A stretch of 64,000 nucleotides of DNA from Blepharisma stoltei. Lineage: Eukaryota; Ciliophora; Heterotrichea; Heterotrichida; Blepharismidae. The position numbers and the translations under genes are program-made. The notes beneath the pieces were generated by a model. The model was not told the origin of the DNA. It did not search any database and saw nothing but the letters and a program-made list of their open reading frames with translations. The stretch spans positions 667,295-731,294 of the forward strand of contig CAJZBQ010000038.1 of NCBI GenBank assembly GCA_914767885.1, in the 5' to 3' direction. Shown here piece after piece: positions 34,217 through 44,167 of the stretch (its first letter is position 1; each line of letters starts with the position of its first letter).

Positions 34217-35403
34217 ATGTCGAGGAGGTCGCCGTTTATTAAAGTTGAAGCACTTATGGATAAATTGTCTAAAGACTACCCAGCGCTGAATAAAACAGTA
34301 ATTCCTACAATTTCACATAGATCTACACCTGTGGGAAGAAATATGACTCCTGTAAGGCCGACTATTCCTCCGGATTTTGCTATAATGATGCTTACTCCCT
34401 CGGTGCAAATATTAGATTTTATAGTAAAAGCTTACAAAATTTAAACAAAATCCTAATCGCAATATTTTGAAAGGATAATTAAATTTAATGGAAATGCAAG
34501 CTGTTTAAAATTCAACAGAATTAGTTAGAGATTTCACTTACTCCCCCCCCTCGAAGTTCGACCAAGATATAGGGAAAATTCCTATTTTTTTGGAAAATTA
34601 ACCCCCTCAAAGTTCGACCAAGACCTATATAAATTTACTAGGAAAATAAGCAATTTTTCAAAAATTTTAAACTATGTGGGGGTGAGCTTGCGATTTTTGT
34701 ATTCAAGTTCTAAAAAAGCGTTACAAAACCATCTTGCACTATTTTTTCTAACCCTTACACCTCTCAACCATACAGAAGAATATGATAAATTTTTTTTTTT
34801 TTAACTACTAAATTATATAAACAAAATTCTATATAATTTTTTTTAAAAAAATTTTTCTTAACCCCCCTCGAAGTTCGACCAAAAAAAATCTTGGTCGAAC
34901 TTCGAGGGGGGGGAGTTAAGATAATACCGCTTAAATATCAAAATACTTTCATAAAAAAAAATTATATTAAAAAATCGCTTACAGAGAGTGGTTTTTGCGT
35001 AAAAAATAGGGATTTTTCCAATGGTTGGGTTCGTTCACGGAGGAAGCGGCGAGTTAAGGAAAACACGAAATTTGCGAAAATAAAAGACTTGAAGCTAGCG
35101 AAGCCACCTAAAAGGCCAACTCCTTTGACAGTAAAAGTCCATGAGTATGAAGCTGAAACTTCATTGAATTGTTTCATGAAACACATCGCTACTGAGTCTT
35201 ATGAACGATATTTATCGGAAAGGGCGCCAGGTTTTAGGAAAGGAAAAGAAATATATGTAAAAATCCCAGAAGGGAATGCTAAGAAAAGGAAAAGAAAAGT
35301 TGGGAAAATGGCTTGCTTAAGTCCAAGTAATTTGGAATTGTTGGGGCAGAAAGAGTTTTCGAATACTCAGCCTGAATTTATTAACTTACTGTATATAAAA
35401 TAA
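34217..35403 (+). CDS. Small basic protein, family not recognised (interrupted)
   Basis: 174 aa once the 662-bp nested MITE is removed. N-terminus MSRRSPFIKVEALMDKLSKD, a Pro/Thr-rich part, then a Lys-rich C-terminal half (NAKKRKRKVGKMACLS). Looks disordered with a nuclear-localisation-like KKRKRK. Starts 72 bp after the kinase stop. Function unknown. Confidence 0.7.
34395..35056 (+). mobile_element. MITE-A copy 7 carrying a second MITE inside
   Basis: TA at 34393-34394 and 35055-35056. Diverged MITE-A (the ends read CTCCCTCGGTG and TTCACGGAGGAAGCGGCGAGTTA). Its body is split by MITE-D at 34541-34918; rejoining the halves gives back the MITE-A body (ATTTCACTTA followed by AGATAATACC). Removal of the whole joins PPDFAIMML to KENTKFAKIKD. 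Confidence 0.88.
34541..34918 (+). mobile_element. MITE-D nested within MITE-A
   Basis: Ends TTACTCCCCCCCCTCGAAGT TCGACCAAG and the inverse AACTTCGAGGGGGGGGAGTTA, with an extra inverted copy making a terminal hairpin and a third copy near 34600. TA at 34539-34540 and 34917-34918. Confidence 0.9.
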
Positions 35404-35924
35404 TACGGGGCATTTTAATAATAAAATTTATTAAAAATTAGCAGTAAATTAATTAGATTTGAGGAGTAAAAAAAATCTGACTTCAGTTAATCGAAGATTG
35501 CAGAAAACCGTCAAAAACTGGTGCCTAGCTGAAATGAAAAAGAAAAGCACAGATTTACAGTTAATTGATCATTACACATTTAGATCTAAGCATTAGAGTG
35601 TTTTGGTATTTTACGAGAGTATAAGCTGAGATAATTTTTTCAACTTTAAATTGATATTTTCCAAATATCTTTAAATTTAAAAAAATAGATATGAAGAATA
35701 TTTTTTTGGTAATTTTATACAATCTATCTCGTTAGAAAATCTAATAAGCTCAGTTCCTTGTAGAATTGTCTATAATAAATCTGTCAAAAATTCAATTCTT
35801 TCCTAATAAGCTTTTAGAGCAAATCATTTTATCTCCTCATTAAGAATTTAATAACGGTAAATCAGTATTAAAATCATTTAGCCTGCTTTTCTTCAACTTT
35901 TCTAATTCCATATTGAATTAACGT
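35404..35924. other. Intergenic
   Basis: AT-rich spacer; no gene or element seen. Confidence 0.5.
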
Positions 35925-38900
35925 ATGCAAGTATCAGAGCTGGAATTATTTAAAGAAGCAAGTAAAGAGCCTAAATTTTTATATCAGTACACTGACGCTC
36001 AGGTCATGAAGATTTTATATAAAGTTTGGTCTGGGTTCACCAAGTTTATCAGGGACTTCATGTCAAATGATCACGCATTTTTATAGTGCGCATTTCATCA
36101 AAGCACATTTGGTCGAAAATTTCAAATAGTGTGACATTTGGTCAAAATTTAACAGGTTTTTTCAGTCAAATACCTCATTATCAAAAGCTTCGACGATCAC
36201 TGAGCCTGCACCCTTATCAGGAGTTTAATTATGCAAGGACGGAATGTTAATTGTATGGAATTCGGAAGATTTATTTGTGGGTCTGAAAATAAGGTAAAAT
36301 TCATCCCAAATCAAAAATTTCTCAGTTCAGGCGGATTTTCTTCACATCTAGAAGAAGAAAAAATTGATAAAAGTAAAGACCAACATATAAGTTACTCTGC
36401 TATTGCGTATGCAGCTAATTTAGACCGAGAAGTAGTTAATAAAGCTATAAAAGAGATTATAGGTACAGCAATAAAAGTATCAAGCAGTGGGAGAAATGTG
36501 AAACTTGATATGAGGGTTGAATGGCTCATATTTTTCCCTCAAGGAAATTTGGTTAAATACAGTATATTTACTCGATTGATTTTTTAAAAAAAAATTGTGC
36601 TGAGAAAATATCTCCTGGGAAAATTCTCGATAAAAAATTGCTAAAGGGTTGGGGTGCTAATTATTGGGAATAAAACTTTTGAGTTTAAATATGGGTTAGA
36701 GTCTGGGACAAGAGCAGAAGGCCAGAGATCTCCAAGCTTAAGTTCAGCAAAAACTCCATCAACAAGCAGATGCACTATTTTTCGTCCTGATTCTGAACAA
36801 AGTGCTGGATATCACCCATCAAATCCAAATCCTCGATACCAAGGCTTAAGTCCTGTCAAACTCAAGCCAATCCCAGAAAAAACTTCTGAAACCTCCATAC
36901 CTTGGCCTTATTTGCCAGAAGCCTACAACGACAAGGTCTCGCCTGGAAAAGGTACCAAAAAGCTAAACATCCCTCCCCCAATTTCTGCTCGAAAGCTTTT
37001 AAATGACCAAAGAGCACAAATTGAGCAAAAAAAAGAGAAAAAAGAAACAGAAAGCAAGCAAGCCAAAGAATACGAAAATAAACTGATAAAAGACATAAAA
37101 TTAAATATGGCGTCTTCGTCTGGGCATGGCCTCCCGGCCATGCAGCCTCAACTCATATTTAATTATATCCGGCAAGGTTTTGCCAGCTCAGAGAGGGACA
37201 GCAATGCTAGGTAAGCAATTCTGGTTGTGTTCAGAGCCTAGCCCTAGTCTATTCTCAGGGTTGGTTTTTTTCCTCGTGGGGAAGGAAGGCATGACAGTTG
37301 GAAAGGGGAAGCCCAGCAGAGTCCTAAGGACCAATCGGGCAACTCCCTAGCGTGAAACTGGGCGTTACGTCCCAGGCTGCGTGTTTTTCCTTTTTGCCGA
37401 GAGCCGACCAGAAAATCCATTTTTTGGATTTTCGGAAAGGCAACCCATGTCCAGATGCAGTAACTCACTCATGAGCCGTCGAAGCCGGTGACATTTACCC
37501 TAGGCGCACCTTGGTGATCGAGACGGGTTGGCCCAGCAATTCGTGGGCCCGATGTGGCGGGTCTGGGATAGTCTACCGCGTGGTGGACGTTAAACGTTAT
37601 AATTAATTAGTTAGTTAGATAAAAGACATAAACCAAAGGCTGATTTCAGACAGAGAGTCAAAAGAAATCTTACTTACTTACTTACTTACTTACTTAATTA
37701 TTAACTGTGTTTAACGCCATTTACGGGGTTGCCCCGACCCAGAGCTTCCCGCTGCTTCTTCGCCGCATAGGGCCCGCCGACCGTCTGTGGCCAGTCAGCC
37801 TCTCGATCACCAATATGCGCCTCCGAGCAGTGTTGCCGACTAAGGCGGCTCATGCCTGAGCTACTTGGCTTGTGGACACGGGTTGCCATTCCGAAAACCC
37901 AAAACATGGATTTTCTGGTAGGCTCTCGGCAAAAAGGAAAACACGAAGCCTGGGACGTAACACCCCAGTTTCCACGCTAGGGAATTGCCCGATTGGTCCT
38001 AACGGACTTGGCTGAGCTTCCCCTTTCCAACTTGCGTGCCTCCTTCCCCATGAGGAAAAAACATTCCCGAAAGTAGACTTGGGCTAGGCTCTGAGCACAA
38101 CCAGAATTGCTTACCTAGCATTGCTGTCCGTCTCTGAAATGCAAAACCTTGCCGGATATAATTAAAATATGAGTCGAGTATGCATGGCCGGGAGGCCATG
38201 CCCAGACGAAGACGCCATATTTTAATTATGAGTCAAAAGAAATCGCTGAATGAGAAAAAAAGCTGATTTTTATAGAAGGAAACAAAAAACAGCTAAGAGA
38301 GCACGATGAAAAACGCAAGAAAATTAAAGAAGAAAGGAATAAAGAGTCTTATGATTATTTTCCTTTTACTCATGGAGATGCTCTTGAGCAGAAACAAAGA
38401 GAAATTAAAGAAGAATGGCAAAAAGAAATGAACCAAGTCAGAGAAAAAAGCAGCTCAAAAGCACGCTCAAAACTATCAGACTCCTATATAGCACAATACC
38501 CAGTATGGTTAAAACAAGATGAGTATGCACCGATAAGAAGAATTAATGAAGACCACGTAGAAATCGTAATGGATCAAGCTTTGCAAAGATATGAAGAGCA
38601 GCTGCAAAAAATTGAAGAAGAAAACGTTAAAAGAGAGGAATTAAATGAAAAACAAGACAATTTTAATAAAGCATTTGAAAAGCTGAAGTCCAAAGAAAGA
38701 GAAAAAGCTGCAAATCAAATGTTAGTTATTACGTTTAATGTCCATACCAGATTGTCAGCTACCTCCAAAACCACTCTGGAACATTTTCACAATCTCCCTC
38801 CTGCCCGCAAAAGTTTGGCACCTTGACTTTTTTTCACGGTGAGGACACCAGTCTTCAAGTAGGATTCGGTGATCTTTTTTGAGCTCAGACTACCTACTTA

Positions 38901-39548
38901 TATCTTTTAGGTACCTAAACGTCCCAGTCTCTACCCTGGGGTAGTGGTGCCATTCTGGAAATTGATTTCCTAAAATCAGGAGTCCAGTTGGAAAAACTAC
39001 CTGGCTAGGAAATTTCACCAAGGAAACCAAACCTCATAATTAAAATATGCAAGAGAAGAATTTTAGTAAGGGATACCAAAAAATTCGAGCATCACCATAT
39101 TTTAATTATAGAAAAAGCTATCAGAGAAAACGAAAATATTTTACGAGAACAAATGAAAGAAAAAAAACTAAAAAAGAAAAAAGAAACAACAGAAAATAAA
39201 GAGCTTGAAAACACGAATTTCGGGCCAGATGAAGGGGTAAGTGAGCTTATGGAGGAGGCAGAAGAACAAGCCAAAATAAAAATGGAATTAAAAGAAGCTC
39301 TACAAACACAAATAAAAGTAAAAAACATATAGGAAAAGCATGAAAAGCTGAGAAAAAGGCAAAAAGAAGAAAGGGAAATGGATATTTCTCTAAATCAGCT
39401 GTTTGAAGAAGCTTGGGAAAACGAACAAATGAATTCCAAGCTAAAATCGCAAGCAAATAAGTAAGGATTATATAGGAACCTCTATAAAGAAGTCTGGCTT
39501 AAACAAATGAAAATGAGGCAGCTTCAAAATAATTTATCAAATGAATAA
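35925..39548 (+). CDS. CCDC81-like protein with HU-type domains and coiled coil (interrupted)
   Basis: 599 aa after removing five inserts and two 15-nt introns. The N-terminal about 180 residues resemble the paired HU-like domains of CCDC81, a centrosome/cilium protein: VWSGFTKFIRDFM, FGRFICGSENKVKFIPNQKF, YSAIAYAANLDREVVNKAIK, MRVGVLIIGNKTFEFKYG. Then a Ser/Pro-rich linker and a long Lys/Glu-rich coiled coil to the end (KQLREHDEKRKKIKEERN, EERNKES). A role at basal bodies fits a ciliate, but is inferred. Start ATG 35925, stop TAA 39546. Confidence 0.8.
36084..36227. other. TA-bounded IES in the CCDC81-like gene
   Basis: 144 bp; TA at 36082-36083 and 36226-36227. Removal gives MSNDHAFL then IMQGRNVNCMEFGRF. 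An alternative (ATG repeated at 36060 and 36231, 171 bp) also restores the frame. Confidence 0.65.
36520..36651. other. 132-bp IES with 7-bp repeats, no TA
   Basis: AGGGTTG at 36513-36519 and 36645-36651. Removal gives KLDMRV then GVLIIGNKTFEF, matching the CCDC81 spacing. A TA-bounded alternative is in frame but fits the family less well. Confidence 0.75.
37100..37632 (+). mobile_element. SINE-like insertion (IES), CCDC81-like gene
   Basis: Flanked by GATAAAAGACATAAA (37085-37099, 37618-37632). Starts TTAAATATGGCGTC; ends GACGTTAAACGTTATAATTA with a TTAG tail. Removal of 533 bp joins NKLIKDI to NQRLISDRES. Confidence 0.95.
37670..38244 (-). mobile_element. SINE-like insertion (IES), opposite orientation
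   Basis: Same family as the element 37 bp upstream, inverted. Flanked by GAGTCAAAAGAAATC (37655-37669, 38230-38244). Has a (TTAC)n run at the left, i.e. a GTAA tail, and AATTAAAATATGGCGTC at the right. Removal of 575 bp keeps the frame. Confidence 0.95.
38710..39119 (-). mobile_element. SINE-like insertion (IES), CCDC81-like gene
   Basis: Flanked by AGAAAAAGCT (38700-38709, 39110-39119). Right end reads, inverted, AATTAAAATATGGTG. Removal of 410 bp joins KSKEREKA to IRENENILREQ. Confidence 0.9.
39318..39332 (+). other. 15-nt intron
   Basis: GTAAAAAACATATAG with an in-frame TAG; removal joins LQTQIK to EKHEKLRK. Confidence 0.9.
39461..39475 (+). other. 15-nt intron
   Basis: GTAAGGATTATATAG; removal joins KSQANK to NLYKEVWLKQ and reaches the TAA stop. 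Confidence 0.9.
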
Positions 39549-39563
39549 ATTGTTAATTAATAA

Positions 39564-39806
39564 ATGGGTCTCAGAAATAAGAAAGATGCAGTCTCGAGTT
39601 TTGTGCTGAGAGCTCAAATGCTAATATTTTTAAGCATTTCAGCATGATTAGTTCACCATCGCTATCATAAAGATCCTCTTGAAAAGAAGTCAGCTAGATA
39701 TGAGGCAGAAGATATCTCTGTTTTCAATCTAATTAGGAGTCAAATTATTATGTCTGTGAACAACATGTTTAGAAAGCCTCCAAATGAGCCTAAGAAGCCT
39801 GAATAA
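39564..39806 (+). CDS. Small protein of 80 aa, family not recognised
   Basis: Starts MGLRNKKDAVSSFVLRAQML, has a hydrophobic stretch (MLIFLSISAWLV, Trp as TGA) followed by HHRYHKDPLEKK and a basic Pro-rich end. One predicted membrane helix; perhaps a small organellar membrane protein. Only visible with TGA read as Trp. Starts 16 bp after the CCDC81-like stop. Confidence 0.6.
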
Positions 39807-40018
39807 TTTTAATCACGATTACTAATAATTCTTGAGGTATTTTGGAAATTACTTAATTTAGTTAGAGTTTTGAAAAGGTTAAGCTTGTATATGATATTCA
39901 AAATTATTTTTATTCAACTAATTAGAATAATGGATAGGCAATTTATTGAAAATAATTATAATGAGATTAAAATAAATATAAAAATAAATAGAGAATTGCA
40001 TTTCATAAGAGAAATAAT

Positions 40019-41613
40019 ATGGAATGAAGTAAAACAGAAGGCAAGAGCAGTGATCATAAACCAAAAGATTCTAAAATTATCCATAAGGAAACCCATTTAA
40101 AAGATCTTCCAGAAACACCATATATTTCATATATACCCAGGAAGGAGTGCTTGAGGACTTTTGACGTTTTAAAACAGGTTAAATCTGACTCTACGATAAA
40201 TCTACCAATGCAACGAGGAAATATTAATGATATTAATGTAGTATTATGCCGGCTACCAGAAAACAAATATTTTTGTTATTGCTGTAGAGCTTTTGATGAA
40301 ATTGGGACTGTTTTTTGTATTGATTCTCACAATCATTTAGAGATTTTTGAATCTGAACTGGCCTATTATCAATCATTTTGCGTTTATTGTGATGGATTTG
40401 TATATGTTCTAGGAGGAAATAATAAATCTAGCCCATTGAGCCAGTGTATTAGGTTTAACTTATTCAAAAAGAGATGAGAACGTAGAGCTAATTTTGTAAA
40501 TCAAATTTATTATTATTCAGGAGGGCAAATTCAAGGATTTATCATTTATTCTGCTATGAATGGAGTTAATATTTATGATCCTTTTGCCAATTCCCATCAA
40601 GAAGTACTATCTAATTTGGGTTCCTTCACACGACGACTATTTCATAACGACTATTTTTTTTGGCCTATTTTTTTTTGGCCTATTTTTTTTTTTTGCCTAT
40701 TTTTTTTTGGCCTATTTTTTTTTCACCTATTTGTTTTGGCCTATTTTTTTTTGGCCTATTTTTTTTGGCCTATTTTTTTTGGCCTATTTTTTTTTGGCCT
40801 ATTTTTTTTTTTCACCTATTTTGTTTTGGCCTATTTTGTTTTGGCCTATTTTTTTTGCCTAGCCTCATTCATGAAGCTGCTGAGAGGACTAAAACCTTAT
40901 TGAGAAACAGAGACTTTTCCTTATGCGATTAATATTGAGTAAATTAATGGAAAAACTCCTAATTAAATCTAAAATTCTCGAAATTTTAAAAGCAATGAAT
41001 TAGTATTCATGGAGTAAGAAATCTGTTAAGGGTGCATATTTTGTTGGTTAAATCGTTTAAAACACATTAAAAATTATATTAAAACAATTAGTATGGAATT
41101 ATGCCCAAATATTAGTAAAAAATAGTTAAAAAATTGCCAAAAAACTAGGCCAAAAAAAAATAGGCCAAAAAAAAATAGGCCAAAAAAAATAGGCCAAAAA
41201 AAAATAGGCCAAAAAAAAATAGGCTAAAAAAAATAGGCTAAAAAAAAATAGGCCAAAAAAAAATAGGCCAAAACAAAATAGGCCAAAAAAAAATAGTCGT
41301 TATGAAATAGTCGTCGTGTGAAAATACGTCTAATCTGTCCATTTCCAAGTTGGTTTTTGCAGGAAATTGCAAAGGGTACTGTCTAGAGTTTTCTGGAGGG
41401 ATTTATGAAAGTGATTTTAATAATATTTTTGCTTGGAAGCATGTGGGGAAGCTTTATTTTAAGTTTTCACCATTGCTGGGATATGAAGTTTGTATCCAAA
41501 ATAATATTTATTTCACTTGCTGGCCATATGTTTATAAATTTAGCTTGAATAAGTACACTGTTGAGGAGTATTTTAGCTTTGAAAACCCTGAATCTTACTT
41601 AAAAGCTATATAA
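40019..41613 (+). CDS. Kelch-type repeat protein (interrupted)
   Basis: 291 aa after removing a 719-bp element. After a basic N-terminus (MEWSKTEGKSSDHKPKD) come beta-propeller-like repeats: ENKYFCYCCRAFDEIG, FCVYCDGFVYVLGGNN, NQIYYYSGGQ, KLVFAGNCKGYCLEFSGG. It resembles the kelch halves of the neighbouring genes but has no zinc-binding or TPR part. Start ATG 40019 depends on TGA as Trp. Function unknown. Confidence 0.75.
40616..41334. mobile_element. Large palindromic element with minisatellite arms (IES)
   Basis: Repeat TCTAAT at 40610-40615 and 41329-41334. The arms begin TTCACACGACGACTATTTCA and TAACGAC, then runs of about 14-15 bp units (T8-9 followed by GGCCTA), more than ten per arm, in opposite orientation in the two arms. 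A 280-bp unrelated centre. Removal joins QEVLSN to LSISKLVFAGN. Confidence 0.9.
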
Positions 41614-41693
41614 ATGGTAAGTAGTTTTATAGAAATCACGAAATTTACGAAGTCCAGTTTTTATAAATTTTTTAATAAACTTATAATTTTAAT

Positions 41694-44167
41694 ATGGTGA
41701 TACTGAGTTGCTTTCAAATAGACTGCAAAAAAGAAGTTAAGTATAGGTGCCAGTGCACTTCTCCTGAGACTTACATGTGCGAAAAACACTTATCGAAGCA
41801 CCTTAAGCGATTAGGCCAACATTCCTTTGAAAGTATGTTCCTGGAGCCCCTAGATCAAACAAAAGAAGCTATTCTGGAATTTATTACAAAAAAACAAACT
41901 AAAAATGAGAAATTAAAGAAAAAAATTCTAGCTTATTTTACGATAAGAATAAGCAGATCTGAAATCGGGGTTAGAGAGATGATAAGCCAGCTCGATTCTG
42001 ACTCAACAAAACTGTTTTCTCTATTTCAAAAAATTAATATGGTTAATAAAGTATCTATTCTCGAGCAGGATCCGATTTTAAAACTATTGCCTTTACCCCC
42101 TGATGAAGCAATTGTTAGAATTAAGTCATTAACATTAAATAATGATTAGGTTCTTCCTCCTTTTACGTTTCACCCAAGGCATGTCTTCGTAGAAGACTCT
42201 TTACACTGTTAGTGAACCTCTGGGTTATGTCAGCATTCCACGAGAGATATTATCTATTGCCTAAATTTCTGATCATGCATATGCATGTCATTTTGAATTT
42301 GGTATGTAAAAATCGAATATGCGTTTCAAAACGCAGATTTTAGTGCGGCAAATTCTTAATTTGAAATTTCATATGAAAATGGTGCGTATAACGCCCATAA
42401 GAAATTTTGCCAACGGATTATAGCTCTCTTCCGGTTTTCGGCCTGACTCTTAATGTTGTCTCAGAACTTGGAGTATGCAGGTTTGGGACTTCGATGTTCC
42501 TAGCTAGTATCTGGACCAACTATATCTTCGTCGTCAGCAGTAGTGGTCTCTAGGGATAAAAAGCCTTTTTTCCCAGGGTGTCAATCGGGAAGACACAAAG
42601 TCTTCATTGCCGGATAAGCGGATGAGGGAGGCAAAACCCAACAGGAACACAAATGTCTATTACCTGTAGACACCGTTTTCTGCTCAGTTTGGCTTTAGGC
42701 CGCCACAAGGTCCCCAAACTCTAGGCAGGTCCGGTCTGTGACATCGCCATTTTATTTATTTATATTAGAATTAAACCAATTATAAAAAATCTAGATTCAA
42801 AAAATTATAATTGCAGCTTAAATGATGCTGAAATTGATAATCAGCTGACTAAAATTAGGGAATCTATTTCGAATCTGAGAAATGATATGAAGAAAGACAA
42901 AAAAGAGCTTGAAGATTGAAAGAAAAAAATAGAAGAGAAACTTGGAACTCTTATAGAAAAGCAAAAATGTGAAGACCCTCTGCAAATTAATAATCTTGAA
43001 GAAAAATTACAAAAAGAACTTAAAAATATGGAAAATTCAATTAATTCCCAGCAAAAGAATGCATTGCTTCCAATTTTAGAATTAAAAAAAAATGGTATGG
43101 AAAACTCTCAGGTTAATTTTCAAATAAATGAGCTGAAAGAAAAAAAAAGACTATTTTTAGACGGACAAAATAATTCAGAGATAGGAAGAGACTTCAGAAG
43201 AACTTGCTGACTTTATGAAAATGAGCTAAAAACGCTTTTAGAGTCAAATAAAGATTTGGAGGAGGCTTATCTAGACTACAAAAATAGTTATAATCAATCA
43301 GTTTCTATATACCTTTTAAACTTAGATGACAACCAAAATACCAATTTGATCATTTTTGACACAGAAAATGAAAAAGAAGCTTTTGTTAGGCTAGATAATG
43401 CAAAACCATTAAATACAGGCACATGCTTAGCCCAAATTCCTGGAGGCGAATTGTTTTGCTTTGGCAGTCAATACCCACCTTCTGGAGTTACTATGATGAT
43501 TGATACAAAATATAAAACTCGGATGCTGCCAAGTGGTAGACCATGCTACTCTTCTTCATCTATATACTGCAATAGAAGCATTTACTGCTTCGGCGGATTA
43601 TCCAAGAGTGATGAGCTATTAACCCTAGCAGAGAGGTTTGATTTAGATGAAATGAGATGAATAAAATTATCTCCATTGCCAGCAGCAGACGGTAATTGCC
43701 ATTGCATATTGTTCAAAGAGAATATTTTGATTTCTGGCTATCGAAATCTTACTTAATTACTTAGATGATTAAAGTAGCAATTTCTTCTGCAGGAGGAATG
43801 GTTTACGGGGTAAACCAATCCGTACGTAGCCATTTTAATATCATTTGGCTATCGAAATCAAAACCTTATGCGGTATTCAATTAAAGAAAATGCTTTTAAT
43901 TCAATTCCTTTTAAATTTGCGGAGAGAAAAAAGAAGCTTTTAATTAATGACGATAGGTTGTATTTGATTGAGTGTGATGGGTTAATATATGAAAGTGAGG
44001 CTGGAGATGAGTATAGATGAAAAAAAATCGGGAACTCAATAATTAGTGATAAATGACCTCCTCAAGTTTATTTGTCATACAATAAAGAAGCAGTTTACAT
44101 TGGATGCAGGTATCCTCATGCCTATTATAAGTTTAATTTAGATGAAAAAGTAATGATTCAGCTTTAA
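41694..44167 (+). CDS. B-box-like zinc-binding, coiled-coil, kelch protein (interrupted)
   Basis: 570 aa after removing 650- and 111-bp inserts. N-terminal zinc-binding module: CFQIDCKKEVKYRCQC, then CEKHLSKHLKRLGQHS, a B-box-like Cys/His pattern shared with the genes at 46042 and 56804. A coiled coil follows (NLRNDMKKDKKELEDWKKK), then kelch-like repeats (IPGGELFCFGSQYPPSG, SSSIYCNRSIYCFGG, ENILISGYRN). Probably an adaptor; role unknown. Confidence 0.85.
42125..42774 (-). mobile_element. SINE-like insertion (IES) in the zinc/kelch gene
   Basis: Flanked by TTAGAATTAA (42115-42124, 42765-42774). The right end reads, inverted, AAATAAAATGGCGATGTC, as in the element at 6543. 650 bp. Removal joins DEAIVRI to KPIIKNLDS. 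Confidence 0.9.
43749..43859 (-). mobile_element. Very short SINE-like insertion (111 bp)
   Basis: Flanked by TGGCTATCGAAATC (43735-43748, 43846-43859). TTAC-type tail at the left, inverted ATTAAAATGGCTACG at the right. Removal joins ILISGYRN to QNLMRYSIKEN. Confidence 0.92.

Noticed and set aside
40556-40932. FFWPIFFGLF-type repeat proteins
   Set aside because: Translations of the poly-T/GGCCTA minisatellite arm inside an IES; all three frames give similar peptides.
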